Shown one piece after another: positions 1-8,461 of a DNA stretch of 64,000 bases. Below the pieces are notes generated by a model. It ran no database searches. It was not told the DNA's origin and was given only the letters and a program-made list of their open reading frames with translations. The stretch's first letter is position 1. Each line of letters starts with the position of its first letter. The DNA is from Ancylomarina sp048268005 (GTDB lineage: Bacteria > Bacteroidota > Bacteroidia > Bacteroidales > Marinifilaceae), in the NCBI GenBank assembly GCA_048268005.1, contig JBLWWJ010000002.1, positions 310,001 to 374,000 of the forward strand, written 5' to 3'. The position numbers were made by a program, and so were the translations under genes.

Positions 1-506
1 GCATTAGATTCAGCTTTTTCTCTATTGATAAATTCGGGTAAGTTACCATTTTGAATGGCATCCAGAAATAGGTTCTTATCCATAGGTTGGTTAAAACCGA
101 GCATAAGTTCTGAATCCTTTTCAGCATCAATGATGTACCACATTTCGGTTTTCCCATAAGCTTTATGTTTTTCCAGGGCAAACTCATTATCAGGATGTAC
201 TTGAATTGACAGGTTCTCACTTGCATCCAGAAATTTAATGAGTAAAGGGAATTCTATACCAAATTGCTCATAAATTTTATCGCCTACCAATTCACCCATA
301 TATACCTCTATGAGTTCCTCCAAATCGTTCCCTTCGAGGAAACCATTTTTTACGACTGAAAGATCCCCTTCTAAGCCCGATATTTCCCAGCTTTCGCCAA
401 TTTTATTGCTTGGATTAAATTCTTTGTTAAGAATGGTGTTTAAACGGTTTCCTCCCCAAATTTTTTCTTTGGGGATTGATGTGAATTTTAAAGGATATAA
501 GTTCAT
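1..506 (-). CDS. manA: Mannose-6-phosphate isomerase, class I (5' part; gene runs off the window start)
   Basis: Reading the minus strand from an ATG at 506 gives 168 complete codons without a stop up to the window edge, so the C-terminal part lies outside. The protein begins MNLYPLKFTSIPKEKIWGG and carries the type I phosphomannose isomerase zinc-site pattern: IQVHPDNE near residues 97-104 (Gln and His ligands) and KTEMWYI near 114-120 (Glu ligand). The family interconverts mannose 6-phosphate and fructose 6-phosphate in the cytoplasm, feeding GDP-mannose synthesis or mannose catabolism. It is divergent from udk with 233 bases between. I am confident of the family. The preference for mannose 6-phosphate over a related sugar phosphate is inferred. 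Confidence 0.9.
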   Translation of the reverse strand, partial: MNLYPLKFTSIPKEKIWGGNRLNTILNKEFNPSNKIGESWEISGLEGDLSVVKNGFLEGNDLEELIEVYMGELVGDKIYEQFGIEFPLLIKFLDASENLSIQVHPDNEFALEKHKAYGKTEMWYIIDAEKDSELMLGFNQPMDKNLFLDAIQNGNLPEFINREKAESN

Positions 507-680
507 AAAGACTAAATTGGAATATGTGGCTTAGATGAAATATGATTATCTAATGATCTGAATTATTTGTTTTATTAAAGATGACTTTAATCAAATTTAA
601 TTTGAAATAAATTTATTACTTGACCTGAGTGCCTAGATTTAGAACAATTTACTGAACTATAAAACTCGGCATAAAATTTG

Positions 681-688
681 TATCTTTG
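681..688 (+). promoter_or_regulatory. Promoter -7 element upstream of udk
   Basis: The octamer TATCTTTG matches the Bacteroidota -7 consensus TAnnTTTG and lies about 50 bases before the udk start. No clean TTG is seen at the expected -33 distance, so only the -7 element is supported. Confidence 0.5.
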
Positions 689-739
689 CGCTGCAAAATT
701 AATGCAAATTTATAATATTTGATTTAAATACCATTTCAC

Positions 740-1357
740 ATGTTAATAATTGGAATAGCAGGAGGTACAGGTTCGGGAAAAACAACCGTTGTGAGAAAGA
801 TTATTGAACGATTACCTAAGGGAGAGGTTGCCGTATTACCTCAAGATTCTTATTATAGAGATAGTAGTCATTTGCCATTAGAGAAACGACAGGAAATCAA
901 TTTTGATCACCCTAATTCAATTGAATTCGAACTTTTGCAAGAGCATTTAAAGCAATTGAAAACGGGTCTTGCCATTGATCAGCCTATCTATTCATACTTA
1001 ACTTGTACCCGTTCGGAAGAAACAATACCTGTACAACCTACTGAAGTCGTTATTATTGAAGGTATTTTAGCTTTAACTCAGCCTGAGTTACGAGATTTAA
1101 TGGACATAAAAGTGTTTGTAGATTGTGATGCTGATGATCGATTAAATCGAGTAATCAAGCGTGATATTGTTGAGCGAGGACGATCTGTTGATAAAGTTTT
1201 GGCTCGCTACGAGGAAACATTGAAGCCTATGCATTTACAGTTTATTGAGCCAACCAAACGCTATGCAGACATCATTGTGCCACAGGGGGGGAATAATCAT
1301 GTTGCCATTGATATTCTGACTCAGTTTATTCAAAAGAATTTGAAAGTAAGTATTTAA
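740..1357 (+). CDS. udk: Uridine kinase
   Basis: A 205-residue protein with a P-loop GGTGSGKT at residues 8-15 directly after the first beta strand, as in the uridine kinase / phosphoribulokinase family, and the usual family length of about 205-215. The segment DSYYRDSSHLP near residues 37-47 and the NFDHPNSIEF stretch are typical of the substrate-binding part of Udk. It phosphorylates uridine and cytidine to UMP and CMP in pyrimidine salvage, in the cytoplasm. It appears monocistronic: a TATCTTTG promoter element precedes it and an intrinsic terminator follows. Nothing unusual is seen. Confidence 0.95.
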   Translation: MLIIGIAGGTGSGKTTVVRKIIERLPKGEVAVLPQDSYYRDSSHLPLEKRQEINFDHPNSIEFELLQEHLKQLKTGLAIDQPIYSYLTCTRSEETIPVQPTEVVIIEGILALTQPELRDLMDIKVFVDCDADDRLNRVIKRDIVERGRSVDKVLARYEETLKPMHLQFIEPTKRYADIIVPQGGNNHVAIDILTQFIQKNLKVSI

Positions 1358-1380
1358 TTACTGCTTAATGAGATATAGTT

Positions 1381-1413
1381 AAAAGAGGAGATTTTGTTAT
1401 GATCTCCTTTTTT
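1381..1413 (+). terminator. Intrinsic terminator after udk
   Basis: GGAGAT (1387-1392) pairs with ATCTCC (1402-1407), extended by A/T pairs on both sides, and is followed by a run of seven or more T. It sits 24 bases after the udk stop. Confidence 0.8.
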
Positions 1414-1450
1414 TATAGATTTAATTTTCATTTATGATAAATTACTAATT

Positions 1451-2173
1451 ATGCTTGATGATATTAAGATAGAAGATCTGCTTTTTATTGATATAGAAAC
1501 GGTTTCAGGGGAAGCTAATTTTGATAAAGTGAGTCCCAAGTTGCAAGATTTGTGGGAGAAAAAATCAAACTATTTTAGAGATGAAGAGCAAACGGCTTCT
1601 GATGTTTACGCCAGAGCCGGAATTTATTCTGAATTTGGGAAAGTTGTGTGTATCTCAACCGGTGTAATTGTTAGGCAGGCGGGAGAAAAGCATTTTAAGG
1701 TTAAGTCATATTACGGTCATGATGAAAAACAATTATTAGCCGATTTTGGCGAGATGCTCGATCGTTTTTGCTCAAAGCCAACAAAGAATCTTTGCGCTCA
1801 TAATGGGAAAGAATTCGACTTCCCTTATATCGCACGCAGAATGTTGATTAATGGATTGAAGCTGCCTAAGGCATTAAATATCGCTGGAAAAAAACCTTGG
1901 GAGATTAAGTTTGTTGATACCATGGAGCTGTGGAAGTTTGGCGATTATAAACATTATACCTCATTAGCTTTATTATGTGAGATCTTTAATATCCCAACGC
2001 CCAAAGATGATATTGATGGATCAATGGTTGGTCAGGTTTATTGGGAAGAAGATGATTTGGAGCGTATTGCTATTTATTGTGAAAAGGATATTCTGGCAAC
2101 CGCTCAGTTGTTTTTAAGGTATAAAGGTGAAGATTTGATCCCTGAAGTAAATTTCGAGAGGGTATCGAATTAG
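1451..2173 (+). CDS. Predicted 3'-5' exonuclease of the PolB exonuclease-like family (DEDDy)
   Basis: A 240-residue protein with the three Exo motifs of DEDDy exonucleases: FIDIET with D14 and E16 (Exo I), CAHNGKEFDFPY near residue 117 (Exo II Asp) and YCEKD near residue 210 (Exo III Tyr and Asp). The length and the lack of any polymerase domain match the stand-alone family described as related to the exonuclease domain of DNA polymerase B (COG3298-like). It probably trims DNA or RNA 3' ends in the cytoplasm, but the substrate is unknown. It stands between udk and an unrelated lipoprotein gene, and no operon partner is seen. Confidence 0.8.
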   Translation: MLDDIKIEDLLFIDIETVSGEANFDKVSPKLQDLWEKKSNYFRDEEQTASDVYARAGIYSEFGKVVCISTGVIVRQAGEKHFKVKSYYGHDEKQLLADFGEMLDRFCSKPTKNLCAHNGKEFDFPYIARRMLINGLKLPKALNIAGKKPWEIKFVDTMELWKFGDYKHYTSLALLCEIFNIPTPKDDIDGSMVGQVYWEEDDLERIAIYCEKDILATAQLFLRYKGEDLIPEVNFERVSN

Positions 2174-2267
2174 TATCATAATCTGTGCAATATTTTGCTT
2201 AGTTTCGTGTTTAAAATAATAGTGTTGAAATGAATCTTAGTTTAAAAGCTAAAACATATAAATAAGG

Positions 2268-3380
2268 ATGAAAAAAATAGGACTTAAACGTTTAGGAATT
2301 TTTGCAGTATCTGCACTTTCAATAGCTCTTACTTCATGTGGAGGAAGTAGTGGTGGAGGTGAAGAAGAAATAGACTTTGAACAGAAAGATTTAGTAAATA
2401 AGTATTGGTATCATAATAGATTTGCGAATGCAGCTTATGATGCTTCTGATGTTTTGCTTGTATATAAATTTGAGGGAAACAGTTTTGAAACGAAAGGAAC
2501 TCTGGTAAAGCAGCAATTTAGTGGAAGAGTTGATCAAAGAAATGTTGGTACTTGGCAATTAATTGATGATAAACTTACAATTATTGATAATACAATAGCA
2601 GGTAGTCCAACGCAAGAATGGTATTTAAGAAATGGATCTTCAAGTTCTAATCTTAAATTGCGTGGAGCTGGAGACTTAGGTGGTGACCGTGATTTTTATT
2701 CAGAAATTACTGGTTATAGTGATGTAACTGCTGATGCTTTCTATACGCGTGTAAAGAATAGCGATGGAAGTGTAAATAATTATATTGGTTACGAAGTTTC
2801 AGGTAAGCATTTGAAAAGAGTTGTAGCTATGCCAAATAAAGATTATAGCTATGAATTGGTTAGATCCGAGGAGTTTGTTAAAATTAATGGTGTTGATTCA
2901 AAACGAATTGTTTTTAGATTAAATAAGGATGAGCTTGATTATTTAGATGAGTTTAAAGGGGAAGATGAGATTAAGTTTTATATTGAATTATCTGATGGTA
3001 CGAGATTAAAGCTTAACGAAAATTTACCAGGTGATGAAATTAATTCTCTTGATTATTACCGAGATTTTAGCCCTGAAACTCATACTGTGAAGTGGAAAGC
3101 TAACCTGGGAGATGGAGTATATTATCGAGTAGAAGTATTAGATGTTAATCGTAATGTTGTTTTTAGAAGTTTAAGACAGCCTGATAATTCAAATGGTGTG
3201 CTGGCATTATTGCAAGCGCAAGGTGAGATTAATGAGTTGTCAAATTTAAATACAGAAGATCCTATTTTGATTAGAATCTCTGCTTTTAAATATGAAGCAG
3301 GAATAGATCCAATTAATTCTGTTTTTAAGGATGCTAATATTCAAGCTAAAACGATGTATTCTTATCAGAGTAATTGGTAA
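2268..3380 (+). CDS. Lipoprotein of unknown function
   Basis: A 370-residue protein that I do not recognise. Residues 1-23 form a lipoprotein signal peptide with a lipobox ending SIALTSC, followed by GGSSGGGEEE, a Ser/Gly/acidic tether typical of surface-exposed Bacteroidota lipoproteins. The mature part has no cysteine cluster or catalytic motif that I can name. It is rich in Asp, Asn, Tyr and short polar strands, and looks beta-rich. The early part (DLVNKYWYHNRF, then a WQLIDDKLTI strand) recalls lipocalin-like small domains, but this is weak. It is followed by a strong bidirectional terminator shared with the convergent hydrolase gene. Confidence 0.75.
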   Translation: MKKIGLKRLGIFAVSALSIALTSCGGSSGGGEEEIDFEQKDLVNKYWYHNRFANAAYDASDVLLVYKFEGNSFETKGTLVKQQFSGRVDQRNVGTWQLIDDKLTIIDNTIAGSPTQEWYLRNGSSSSNLKLRGAGDLGGDRDFYSEITGYSDVTADAFYTRVKNSDGSVNNYIGYEVSGKHLKRVVAMPNKDYSYELVRSEEFVKINGVDSKRIVFRLNKDELDYLDEFKGEDEIKFYIELSDGTRLKLNENLPGDEINSLDYYRDFSPETHTVKWKANLGDGVYYRVEVLDVNRNVVFRSLRQPDNSNGVLALLQAQGEINELSNLNTEDPILIRISAFKYEAGIDPINSVFKDANIQAKTMYSYQSNW

Positions 3381-3397
3381 GTGCAATAAAAGTGTAC

Positions 3398-3436
3398 AAA
3401 AGAGCCGAATAGAATCTAATTCTATTCGGCTCTTTT
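3398..3436. terminator. Bidirectional intrinsic terminator
   Basis: A perfect 16-bp stem, 3398-3413 with 3421-3436, and a 7-base loop; A-run on the left and T-run on the right. It separates the convergent lipoprotein and alpha/beta hydrolase genes and can serve both strands. Confidence 0.9.
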
Positions 3437-3453
3437 AATTTTATCCAACAGGA

Positions 3454-4263
3454 TTATTCCAAAATGAAATAGTTCACTGTTTTTACAAGCAAATCTGCTT
3501 GTTCAGCATGTACCCAATGTCCAGCTCTGGGAATGCTGGTAATTTCGGCGTAGGGGAAAATGGTACGAATCGACTTGTGATCGTTATCACAGATGTAATT
3601 CGATTCCTCACCTTTAATGAACAAAACAGGGAATCCAGTAATTCCTTTACCTTTCATGAAAGAACTTTCATCAATACCGTCCATTATTTGTGGAAGGTAT
3701 GCGCTGATGGTTTCAATATTTAGTTTCCATCCAAAGCTTTTGTCTTCATTTCGTTTAAGATTCTTCAGAAGGAATTGCCTTACTTTTTCGCTTTTTATTT
3801 GTTTAGCAAGTTCCAGATTGATTTCAGTTCGTGAATTAAACGGTTTTAAATCAATATTCAGAATAACAGAAACAAGGTGCTCATGGTTGATGGTTTGCGG
3901 TGCGTAGTCTGAGATTTTGCTATAATTCTTAGGGGCAATATCAACAACGACCAAGCTATTAACTCTTTCGGGATGCTCAATTGCAAAAAACATAACGGTT
4001 TTACCACCCATAGAATGCCCCAACAGAACGGCTTTATCTATTTGCTGATCGTCCATAAACTCAAGAAGATCTTCTTTTAGATCGGTGTAGGAATGCGATT
4101 CTGCATGAGGTGATTGGCCATGATTTCGTTGGTCGATTAAAAAAACCTCGAAATTTTGAGATAATTCCTTGGCAATCGTTAACCAGTTATCTAAGCTTCC
4201 GTATAAGCCATGAACGATTATCAGAGCTGGTCCCTCGCCAAGTTTCTTGTGATTGAGTTTCAT
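3454..4263 (-). CDS. Alpha/beta hydrolase (YbfF-like esterase family)
   Basis: A 269-residue alpha/beta hydrolase fold protein. It shows HGLYGSLDNW (oxyanion-hole region, near residue 19), the nucleophile elbow GHSMGGK (Ser near residue 84), a probable acid in the strand VVVDIAPK or later, and the catalytic His in AGHWVHAE near residue 248. The overall pattern resembles the YbfF/abhydrolase esterases acting on short acyl esters or acyl-CoA; the true substrate is unknown. It lies 66 bases downstream of pdxJ on the same strand. A hairpin with a T-run between the two suggests that only part of pdxJ transcription reads through. Confidence 0.85.
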   Translation of the reverse strand: MKLNHKKLGEGPALIIVHGLYGSLDNWLTIAKELSQNFEVFLIDQRNHGQSPHAESHSYTDLKEDLLEFMDDQQIDKAVLLGHSMGGKTVMFFAIEHPERVNSLVVVDIAPKNYSKISDYAPQTINHEHLVSVILNIDLKPFNSRTEINLELAKQIKSEKVRQFLLKNLKRNEDKSFGWKLNIETISAYLPQIMDGIDESSFMKGKGITGFPVLFIKGEESNYICDNDHKSIRTIFPYAEITSIPRAGHWVHAEQADLLVKTVNYFILE

Positions 4264-4280
4264 GGGAGTTTGTTGGTGAG

Positions 4281-4320
4281 AAAAATGTTTGATGTGAAGC
4301 TAAATGTCTTCACACCAAAC
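4281..4320 (-). terminator. Hairpin with T-run between pdxJ and the hydrolase gene
   Basis: On the minus strand 4320-4308 pairs with 4299-4287 (13 bp, one A/C mismatch, 8-base loop) and is followed by ATTTTT. This is terminator-like, placed 10 bases after the pdxJ stop, and may attenuate read-through into the hydrolase. Confidence 0.65.
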
Positions 4321-4329
4321 AATTCAGTA

Positions 4330-5043
4330 TTATTTCAATTGTCGCTTATACATTTGAACGGTATTCTCCATTCCAAAATATAAGGCATCAGCAACTAAGG
4401 CGTGTCCTATTGAAACTTCAGCCAGATTAGGTACATTTTCGTTGAAGAATTTTAGGTTCTCCAAACTTAAATCATGTCCGGCATTAACACCTAATCCTAG
4501 TTCATGCGCTTTCTCAGCAGCAATGGCAAATAGGCGGACAGATTCTTTAGGATCCTTTGGGTAATCAGTTGCGAAAGGCTCAGTATAGAGCTCAATTCGA
4601 TCTGTGCCGGTTGCTTTAGCACCCTCAATATTCTTAAGATTTGTATCAACAAAAATTGATGTGCGAATACCAGCAGCTTTGAAGGTTGAGATCACTTCAA
4701 TAAGGAATTCTTTGTTATTAACCGTGTCCCATCCTGCATTAGAAGTAATAGCTTCAGGTGGATCAGGAACTAAAGTTACTTGTTCAGGTTTTACAAGTAA
4801 TACCAAATCAATAAATTCTTTGTTTGGATATCCTTCAATATTAAATTCAGTCGTAACAATCTTCTTAAGATCTAATACATCTTGATAACGAATATGACGT
4901 TCATCTGGACGTGGGTGAACTGTGATGCCTTCTGCACCAAATCTTTCACAGTCTGTAGCCATTTTGCAAACATTGGGTGTATTGCCACCTCGGGCATTTC
5001 TTAATGTTGCAATTTTGTTTATATTTACACTAAGTCTAGTCAT
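4330..5043 (-). CDS. pdxJ: Pyridoxine 5'-phosphate synthase
   Basis: A 237-residue TIM-barrel enzyme that condenses 1-deoxyxylulose 5-phosphate with 3-amino-1-hydroxyacetone 1-phosphate to make pyridoxine 5'-phosphate, the last ring-forming step of DXP-dependent vitamin B6 synthesis. It shows the PdxJ N-terminus (LSVNINKIATLRNARGG), the active-site segment VHPRPDERHI near residues 42-51, and AGHDL near residue 193. The length matches the family. It is divergent from the CBS-domain gene with about 108 bases between. Confidence 0.95.
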   Translation of the reverse strand: MTRLSVNINKIATLRNARGGNTPNVCKMATDCERFGAEGITVHPRPDERHIRYQDVLDLKKIVTTEFNIEGYPNKEFIDLVLLVKPEQVTLVPDPPEAITSNAGWDTVNNKEFLIEVISTFKAAGIRTSIFVDTNLKNIEGAKATGTDRIELYTEPFATDYPKDPKESVRLFAIAAEKAHELGLGVNAGHDLSLENLKFFNENVPNLAEVSIGHALVADALYFGMENTVQMYKRQLK

Positions 5044-5151
5044 TTTTATGAAGAATAATTGAGTTGTTAAACTTAGAACTCAAAATTTGTACTATTTAGT
5101 TGTTTTGTTTACAGGCAAAAATAGAAGTATTTCCTTGAAAAAAAACCTAAT

Positions 5152-5817
5152 ATGATTGCAAAAGATTTAATTTCTGATGTTGTTCCGGTTTTACGAGAGT
5201 CTGATACGGGGCTTCAAGCTCTTAATTGGATGGAAATATTTAAGGTTTCTCACTTACCTATTGTGAGAGGCGATGAATTTATTGGGCTTTTGTCCGATAA
5301 TGATATTTACGATTTAAATCAGGTTGAAGAACCTATCGGGAAGCAAAAATTATCTTTATTTAGTCCTTTTGTTACTCAAGATCAGCATATCTATGATGTG
5401 ATTGAAAAAGTATCACATCTTAAATTAACGGTGATCCCTGTTTTATTGGAAGATGAAACATATCTTGGTTTGATCACTTTAAGTGATTTAATGCAATATG
5501 TTGATAATATTTTTGCTGTTAGTGAGCCTGGAGGGATTATTGTGTTGGAACTAAACTCTATTGATTATTCTTTGAGTGAAATAGCTCAAATTGTAGAAGG
5601 GAACGATGCTAAAATACTGAGTCTTTACATTAAGTCATCAGAAACTTCTCGTAAAATTGAGTTAACACTAAAAATTAATAAAACGAATTTGACCTCTATT
5701 ATTCAAACCCTACATCGCTACGATTATGTCATTAAATCCTCTTACTTAAGAGATGATGATATGCAAGATTTACTTTTTGATCGTTATAATTCTTTTATGA
5801 AATTTTTGAACACATAA
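5152..5817 (+). CDS. CBS-domain pair protein with a C-terminal ACT-like region
   Basis: A 221-residue cytoplasmic protein. Residues about 1-60 and 70-130 form two CBS motifs (HLPIVRGDEFIGLLSDNDIYD and the second VIPVLLEDETYLGLITLSDLM). CBS pairs usually bind adenine nucleotides and sense energy state. Residues about 140-210 (beginning GGIIVLELNSIDYSL) look like an ACT-type regulatory fold. There is no catalytic or transport domain, so it is probably a regulator of unknown partner. The neighbourhood pdxJ / CBS / nadK is one I recall as common in Bacteroidota, which suggests a link to NAD or B6 metabolism, but that is inference. Confidence 0.8.
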   Translation: MIAKDLISDVVPVLRESDTGLQALNWMEIFKVSHLPIVRGDEFIGLLSDNDIYDLNQVEEPIGKQKLSLFSPFVTQDQHIYDVIEKVSHLKLTVIPVLLEDETYLGLITLSDLMQYVDNIFAVSEPGGIIVLELNSIDYSLSEIAQIVEGNDAKILSLYIKSSETSRKIELTLKINKTNLTSIIQTLHRYDYVIKSSYLRDDDMQDLLFDRYNSFMKFLNT

Positions 5818-5843
5818 ATTATGTGATTCAAACGTCTTATAAT

Positions 5844-5874
5844 CTTGTTTAGCTTCTCTATTCCCTTATATTTG
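5844..5874 (+). promoter_or_regulatory. Promoter upstream of nadK
   Basis: TTG at 5845-5847, a 19-base spacer, then TATATTTG at 5867-5874: a full match to the Bacteroidota -33/-7 promoter pattern. It lies about 97 bases before the nadK start. The leader includes an AT-flanked hairpin near 5905-5942. Confidence 0.7.
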
Positions 5875-5970
5875 TGAATAAATTATAATACAAGTTATTG
5901 TAATAAAAAAATGATGCTGAGTTTCGGCTCGGATTTTTTATTTTGAACGCTTACTATATTAAAAAACAAT

Positions 5971-6855
5971 ATGAAGGTAGCCCTGTTTGGGAAGCAGTTT
6001 AGTGAAGATTTTCTAGATAGCTTTAAATTAATTTTAGATGAGTTTAATTCTCATAAAATTGAACTTTGTATATATCGTCCATTATATGATTTTATCGTAA
6101 ATGATCTGGATTTTACTCCAGATGTGACTAAGTTCTTTTCTCAACATGCAGATTTGGATAAGAAGACGGACTACTTTTTTAGTATAGGTGGTGATGGTAC
6201 TTTTCTTGATGCGGTGACCGTGGTGCAGGATTCCGGAATTCCTATTGTAGGTGTTAATAGCGGACGACTAGGTTTTATGGCCGATATTGCACGCGAAGAA
6301 ATCCCCACTGCTATCTCCGATATCTTCAAAGGTAATTTTTCGCTTGAAGAGCGTACTTTGCTAAAAGTGCAAACAAAGGATAATGGCTTGTTTGAAGATT
6401 TTAATTATGCTTTAAATGAGTTTACCGTTCATAAGAAAGATTCAGCATCGATGATTACAATTCATACTTATATCGATGGTGAATACCTGAATTCGTATTG
6501 GGCAGATGGATTAATAATATCAACACCTACAGGTTCAACAGCTTATTCGCTGAGTGTTGGGGGACCTATTTTGATTCCCAATACCCAAAATTTTGTGATT
6601 TCTCCAATCTCACCCCATAACTTAACTGTACGCCCTATTGTGGTACCAAATCATCAGGAAATTACACTAAAAGTAGAGGGGAGAAGTGATAGTTATTTAG
6701 CATCGTTGGATTCCAGATCGGTCAGTTTTGAAGCCTTAAATGAATTAAAAATAAGTAAAGCTGATTTTAAAATAAAGGTCTTGAAATTAAAAACTCATTC
6801 CTTTTATAGTACACTCCGAAATAAACTAATGTGGGGAGTTGATAAGCGTAATTAG
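5971..6855 (+). CDS. nadK: NAD kinase
   Basis: A 294-residue protein with the diagnostic NAD kinase motifs: GGDGTFLD near residues 74-81 (catalytic Asp), ALNEFTVH near 150-157 and TPTGSTAYSLSVGGP near 190-204. The enzyme phosphorylates NAD to NADP in the cytoplasm using ATP or polyphosphate. The N-terminal 60 residues are a Rossmann-like lobe. It has its own promoter and precedes the porG-uppS-bamA cluster, separated by about 170 bases. Confidence 0.95.
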   Translation: MKVALFGKQFSEDFLDSFKLILDEFNSHKIELCIYRPLYDFIVNDLDFTPDVTKFFSQHADLDKKTDYFFSIGGDGTFLDAVTVVQDSGIPIVGVNSGRLGFMADIAREEIPTAISDIFKGNFSLEERTLLKVQTKDNGLFEDFNYALNEFTVHKKDSASMITIHTYIDGEYLNSYWADGLIISTPTGSTAYSLSVGGPILIPNTQNFVISPISPHNLTVRPIVVPNHQEITLKVEGRSDSYLASLDSRSVSFEALNELKISKADFKIKVLKLKTHSFYSTLRNKLMWGVDKRN

Positions 6856-6936
6856 CTAGTATTTAGAGGTTAGTGAAAACATTTGTAAACCGCGGTTAAT
6901 TTTTGTTAAGACCCGAGGTTTTTTCAGATTATATGC

Positions 6937-6944
6937 TACTTTTG
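6937..6944 (+). promoter_or_regulatory. Promoter -7 element upstream of the porG-like gene
   Basis: TACTTTTG fits TAnnTTTG, 83 bases before the start codon. It also lies inside a short palindrome GCTACTTTTGTAGC. No TTG is seen at the standard upstream spacing, so this call is moderate. Confidence 0.4.
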
Positions 6945-7026
6945 TAGCTTATGATTGAATAATATTCGATACTTAGCCCATCTTATGTTCGAATAAGAAG
7001 AATTAAGTTATATAAACGAGTTTTTC

Positions 7027-7689
7027 ATGTATAAATTTATTTTAGGGATATTATTCTTCTTGGTTAGTCACTTAGTTTCTGCTCAGAATTCATCTGATGT
7101 GGGAATTATTGTGGGAGCCAATTATTATCTGGGAGATATTAACCCTAATAAGCAGATTTATTCAAGTTCACCAACTTTAGGTTTCATGTACCGTTATAAT
7201 ATGGGACCAAGATATGCGTTGAGAACAAGTTTAAGTTTTGGGAATTTAAAAGGGAGTGATCTTGATTTTGACAATAAGTATCAACAGTCAAGAGGAGCAT
7301 CCTTTGAAACGGAATTGGTTGATTTTTCTCTTCAATTGGAATTTAATTTTCAACCTTTCTTAGTGCCATTGTCAAGTAGGGCAAAACGTTTTTCACCCTA
7401 TATCACGAGTGGCCTGTCGTATTTGTCATCTAGTAGTACGACTTCATCAATCGCTATCCCAATGGGGGTAGGTTGTAAATACATTATTGGTAAACGTTGG
7501 ACAGCTGCTGTTGAGTGGTCGTTTAAAAAAAGTTTTACCGATGATTTGGATGGATTGAGTGATCCAAATAAGTTAAATATTGCCAATAAGTTCCACAATG
7601 ATGATTGGATATCATTTTTAGGTGTAACCTTAACATTGCAACTTTTTAATGACTTGCAATGTCATGCATATGATAGAATAGTAAAATAA
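7027..7689 (+). CDS. porG: PorG-like outer-membrane protein (DUF6089), T9SS-associated
   Basis: A 220-residue protein with a signal peptide (cleavage after VSAQ, residue 20), then alternating strands typical of an 8-stranded outer-membrane barrel: GIIVGANYYLGDINP, PTLGFMYRYN and the closing ISFLGVTLTLQLF. The sequence and position match DUF6089/PorG proteins, which in Porphyromonas gingivalis associate with the PorK/PorN ring of the type IX secretion system. The call rests largely on synteny: porG, uppS, bamA and two ompH genes stand in this order here and, as I recall, in P. gingivalis. It is 3 bases from uppS and likely cotranscribed. PorG itself is inferred; a generic DUF6089 barrel is the fallback. 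Confidence 0.75.
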   Translation: MYKFILGILFFLVSHLVSAQNSSDVGIIVGANYYLGDINPNKQIYSSSPTLGFMYRYNMGPRYALRTSLSFGNLKGSDLDFDNKYQQSRGASFETELVDFSLQLEFNFQPFLVPLSSRAKRFSPYITSGLSYLSSSSTTSSIAIPMGVGCKYIIGKRWTAAVEWSFKKSFTDDLDGLSDPNKLNIANKFHNDDWISFLGVTLTLQLFNDLQCHAYDRIVK

Positions 7690-7692
7690 TAT

Positions 7693-8439
7693 ATGTTGAG
7701 TACAGATAAGATCATAAAAGATAGATTACCTAAGCACATTGCTATTATCATGGATGGTAATGGTAGATGGGCGAAGGAGAGAGGCGAGCATCGAATTGTT
7801 GGTCATCAGAATGGTGTGGAGGCTGTTCGACAGACAGTAGAAGCTGCTGCTGAATTTGGTATATCTTATTTGACACTTTATGCTTTTTCTACAGAGAATT
7901 GGAATCGCCCCAAAGAAGAGGTTTTAAGTTTGATGTCTTTACTTGTTGATGCCATCGATCATGAGACCCCAACTCTGATGAAGAATAATGTGAGATTAAA
8001 GGCCATTGGAGATTTGAGTACTTTACCCGAAGAAGTAAAGTCGAAATTGGATGGAACAATTGAAAAAACTGAAGATAATACAGGTTTAACTTTGGTATTA
8101 GCATTAAGCTATAGTGCGAGATGGGAAATTGTTGATGCTGTGAAGCAAATAGCCCTTAAAACAAAAAATGGAGATCTTTCAATTGATGATATTGATTCAT
8201 CTTTGTTTGAAAATCACCTTACAACGAAAGGAATACCTGATCCTGAATTGGTAATTCGAACTAGTGGAGAACATCGAATTAGTAATTTTTTGTTGTGGCA
8301 AATTGCCTATTCAGAATTCTATTTTGCAAAATTGTTTTGGCCTGATTTTAATAAAGAAGAGCTGTGTAAAGCAATTTTAGACTATCAAAATAGAGAAAGA
8401 CGTTTTGGTAAAATTAGTGAGCAAGTAAATAATAAGTAA
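7693..8439 (+). CDS. uppS: Isoprenyl (undecaprenyl diphosphate) synthase
   Basis: A 248-residue cis-prenyltransferase. IMDGNGRWAKERG places the catalytic Asp at residue 21. TLYAFSTENWNRP near 72-84 and the C-terminal RTSGEHRISNFLLWQ near 197-211 are the other family signatures. It makes the C55 lipid carrier used for peptidoglycan, O-antigen and other envelope glycans, at the inner face of the cytoplasmic membrane. It starts 3 bases after the porG-like stop and ends 22 bases before bamA, so the three genes form one transcription unit. Confidence 0.96.
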   Translation: MLSTDKIIKDRLPKHIAIIMDGNGRWAKERGEHRIVGHQNGVEAVRQTVEAAAEFGISYLTLYAFSTENWNRPKEEVLSLMSLLVDAIDHETPTLMKNNVRLKAIGDLSTLPEEVKSKLDGTIEKTEDNTGLTLVLALSYSARWEIVDAVKQIALKTKNGDLSIDDIDSSLFENHLTTKGIPDPELVIRTSGEHRISNFLLWQIAYSEFYFAKLFWPDFNKEELCKAILDYQNRERRFGKISEQVNNK

Positions 8440-8461
8440 GAATTAACTATTTAATTAGATA

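Noticed and set aside
310..534. 74-codon plus-strand ORF at the window start
   Set aside because: It is antisense to manA, whose minus-strand frame gives a clear phosphomannose isomerase.
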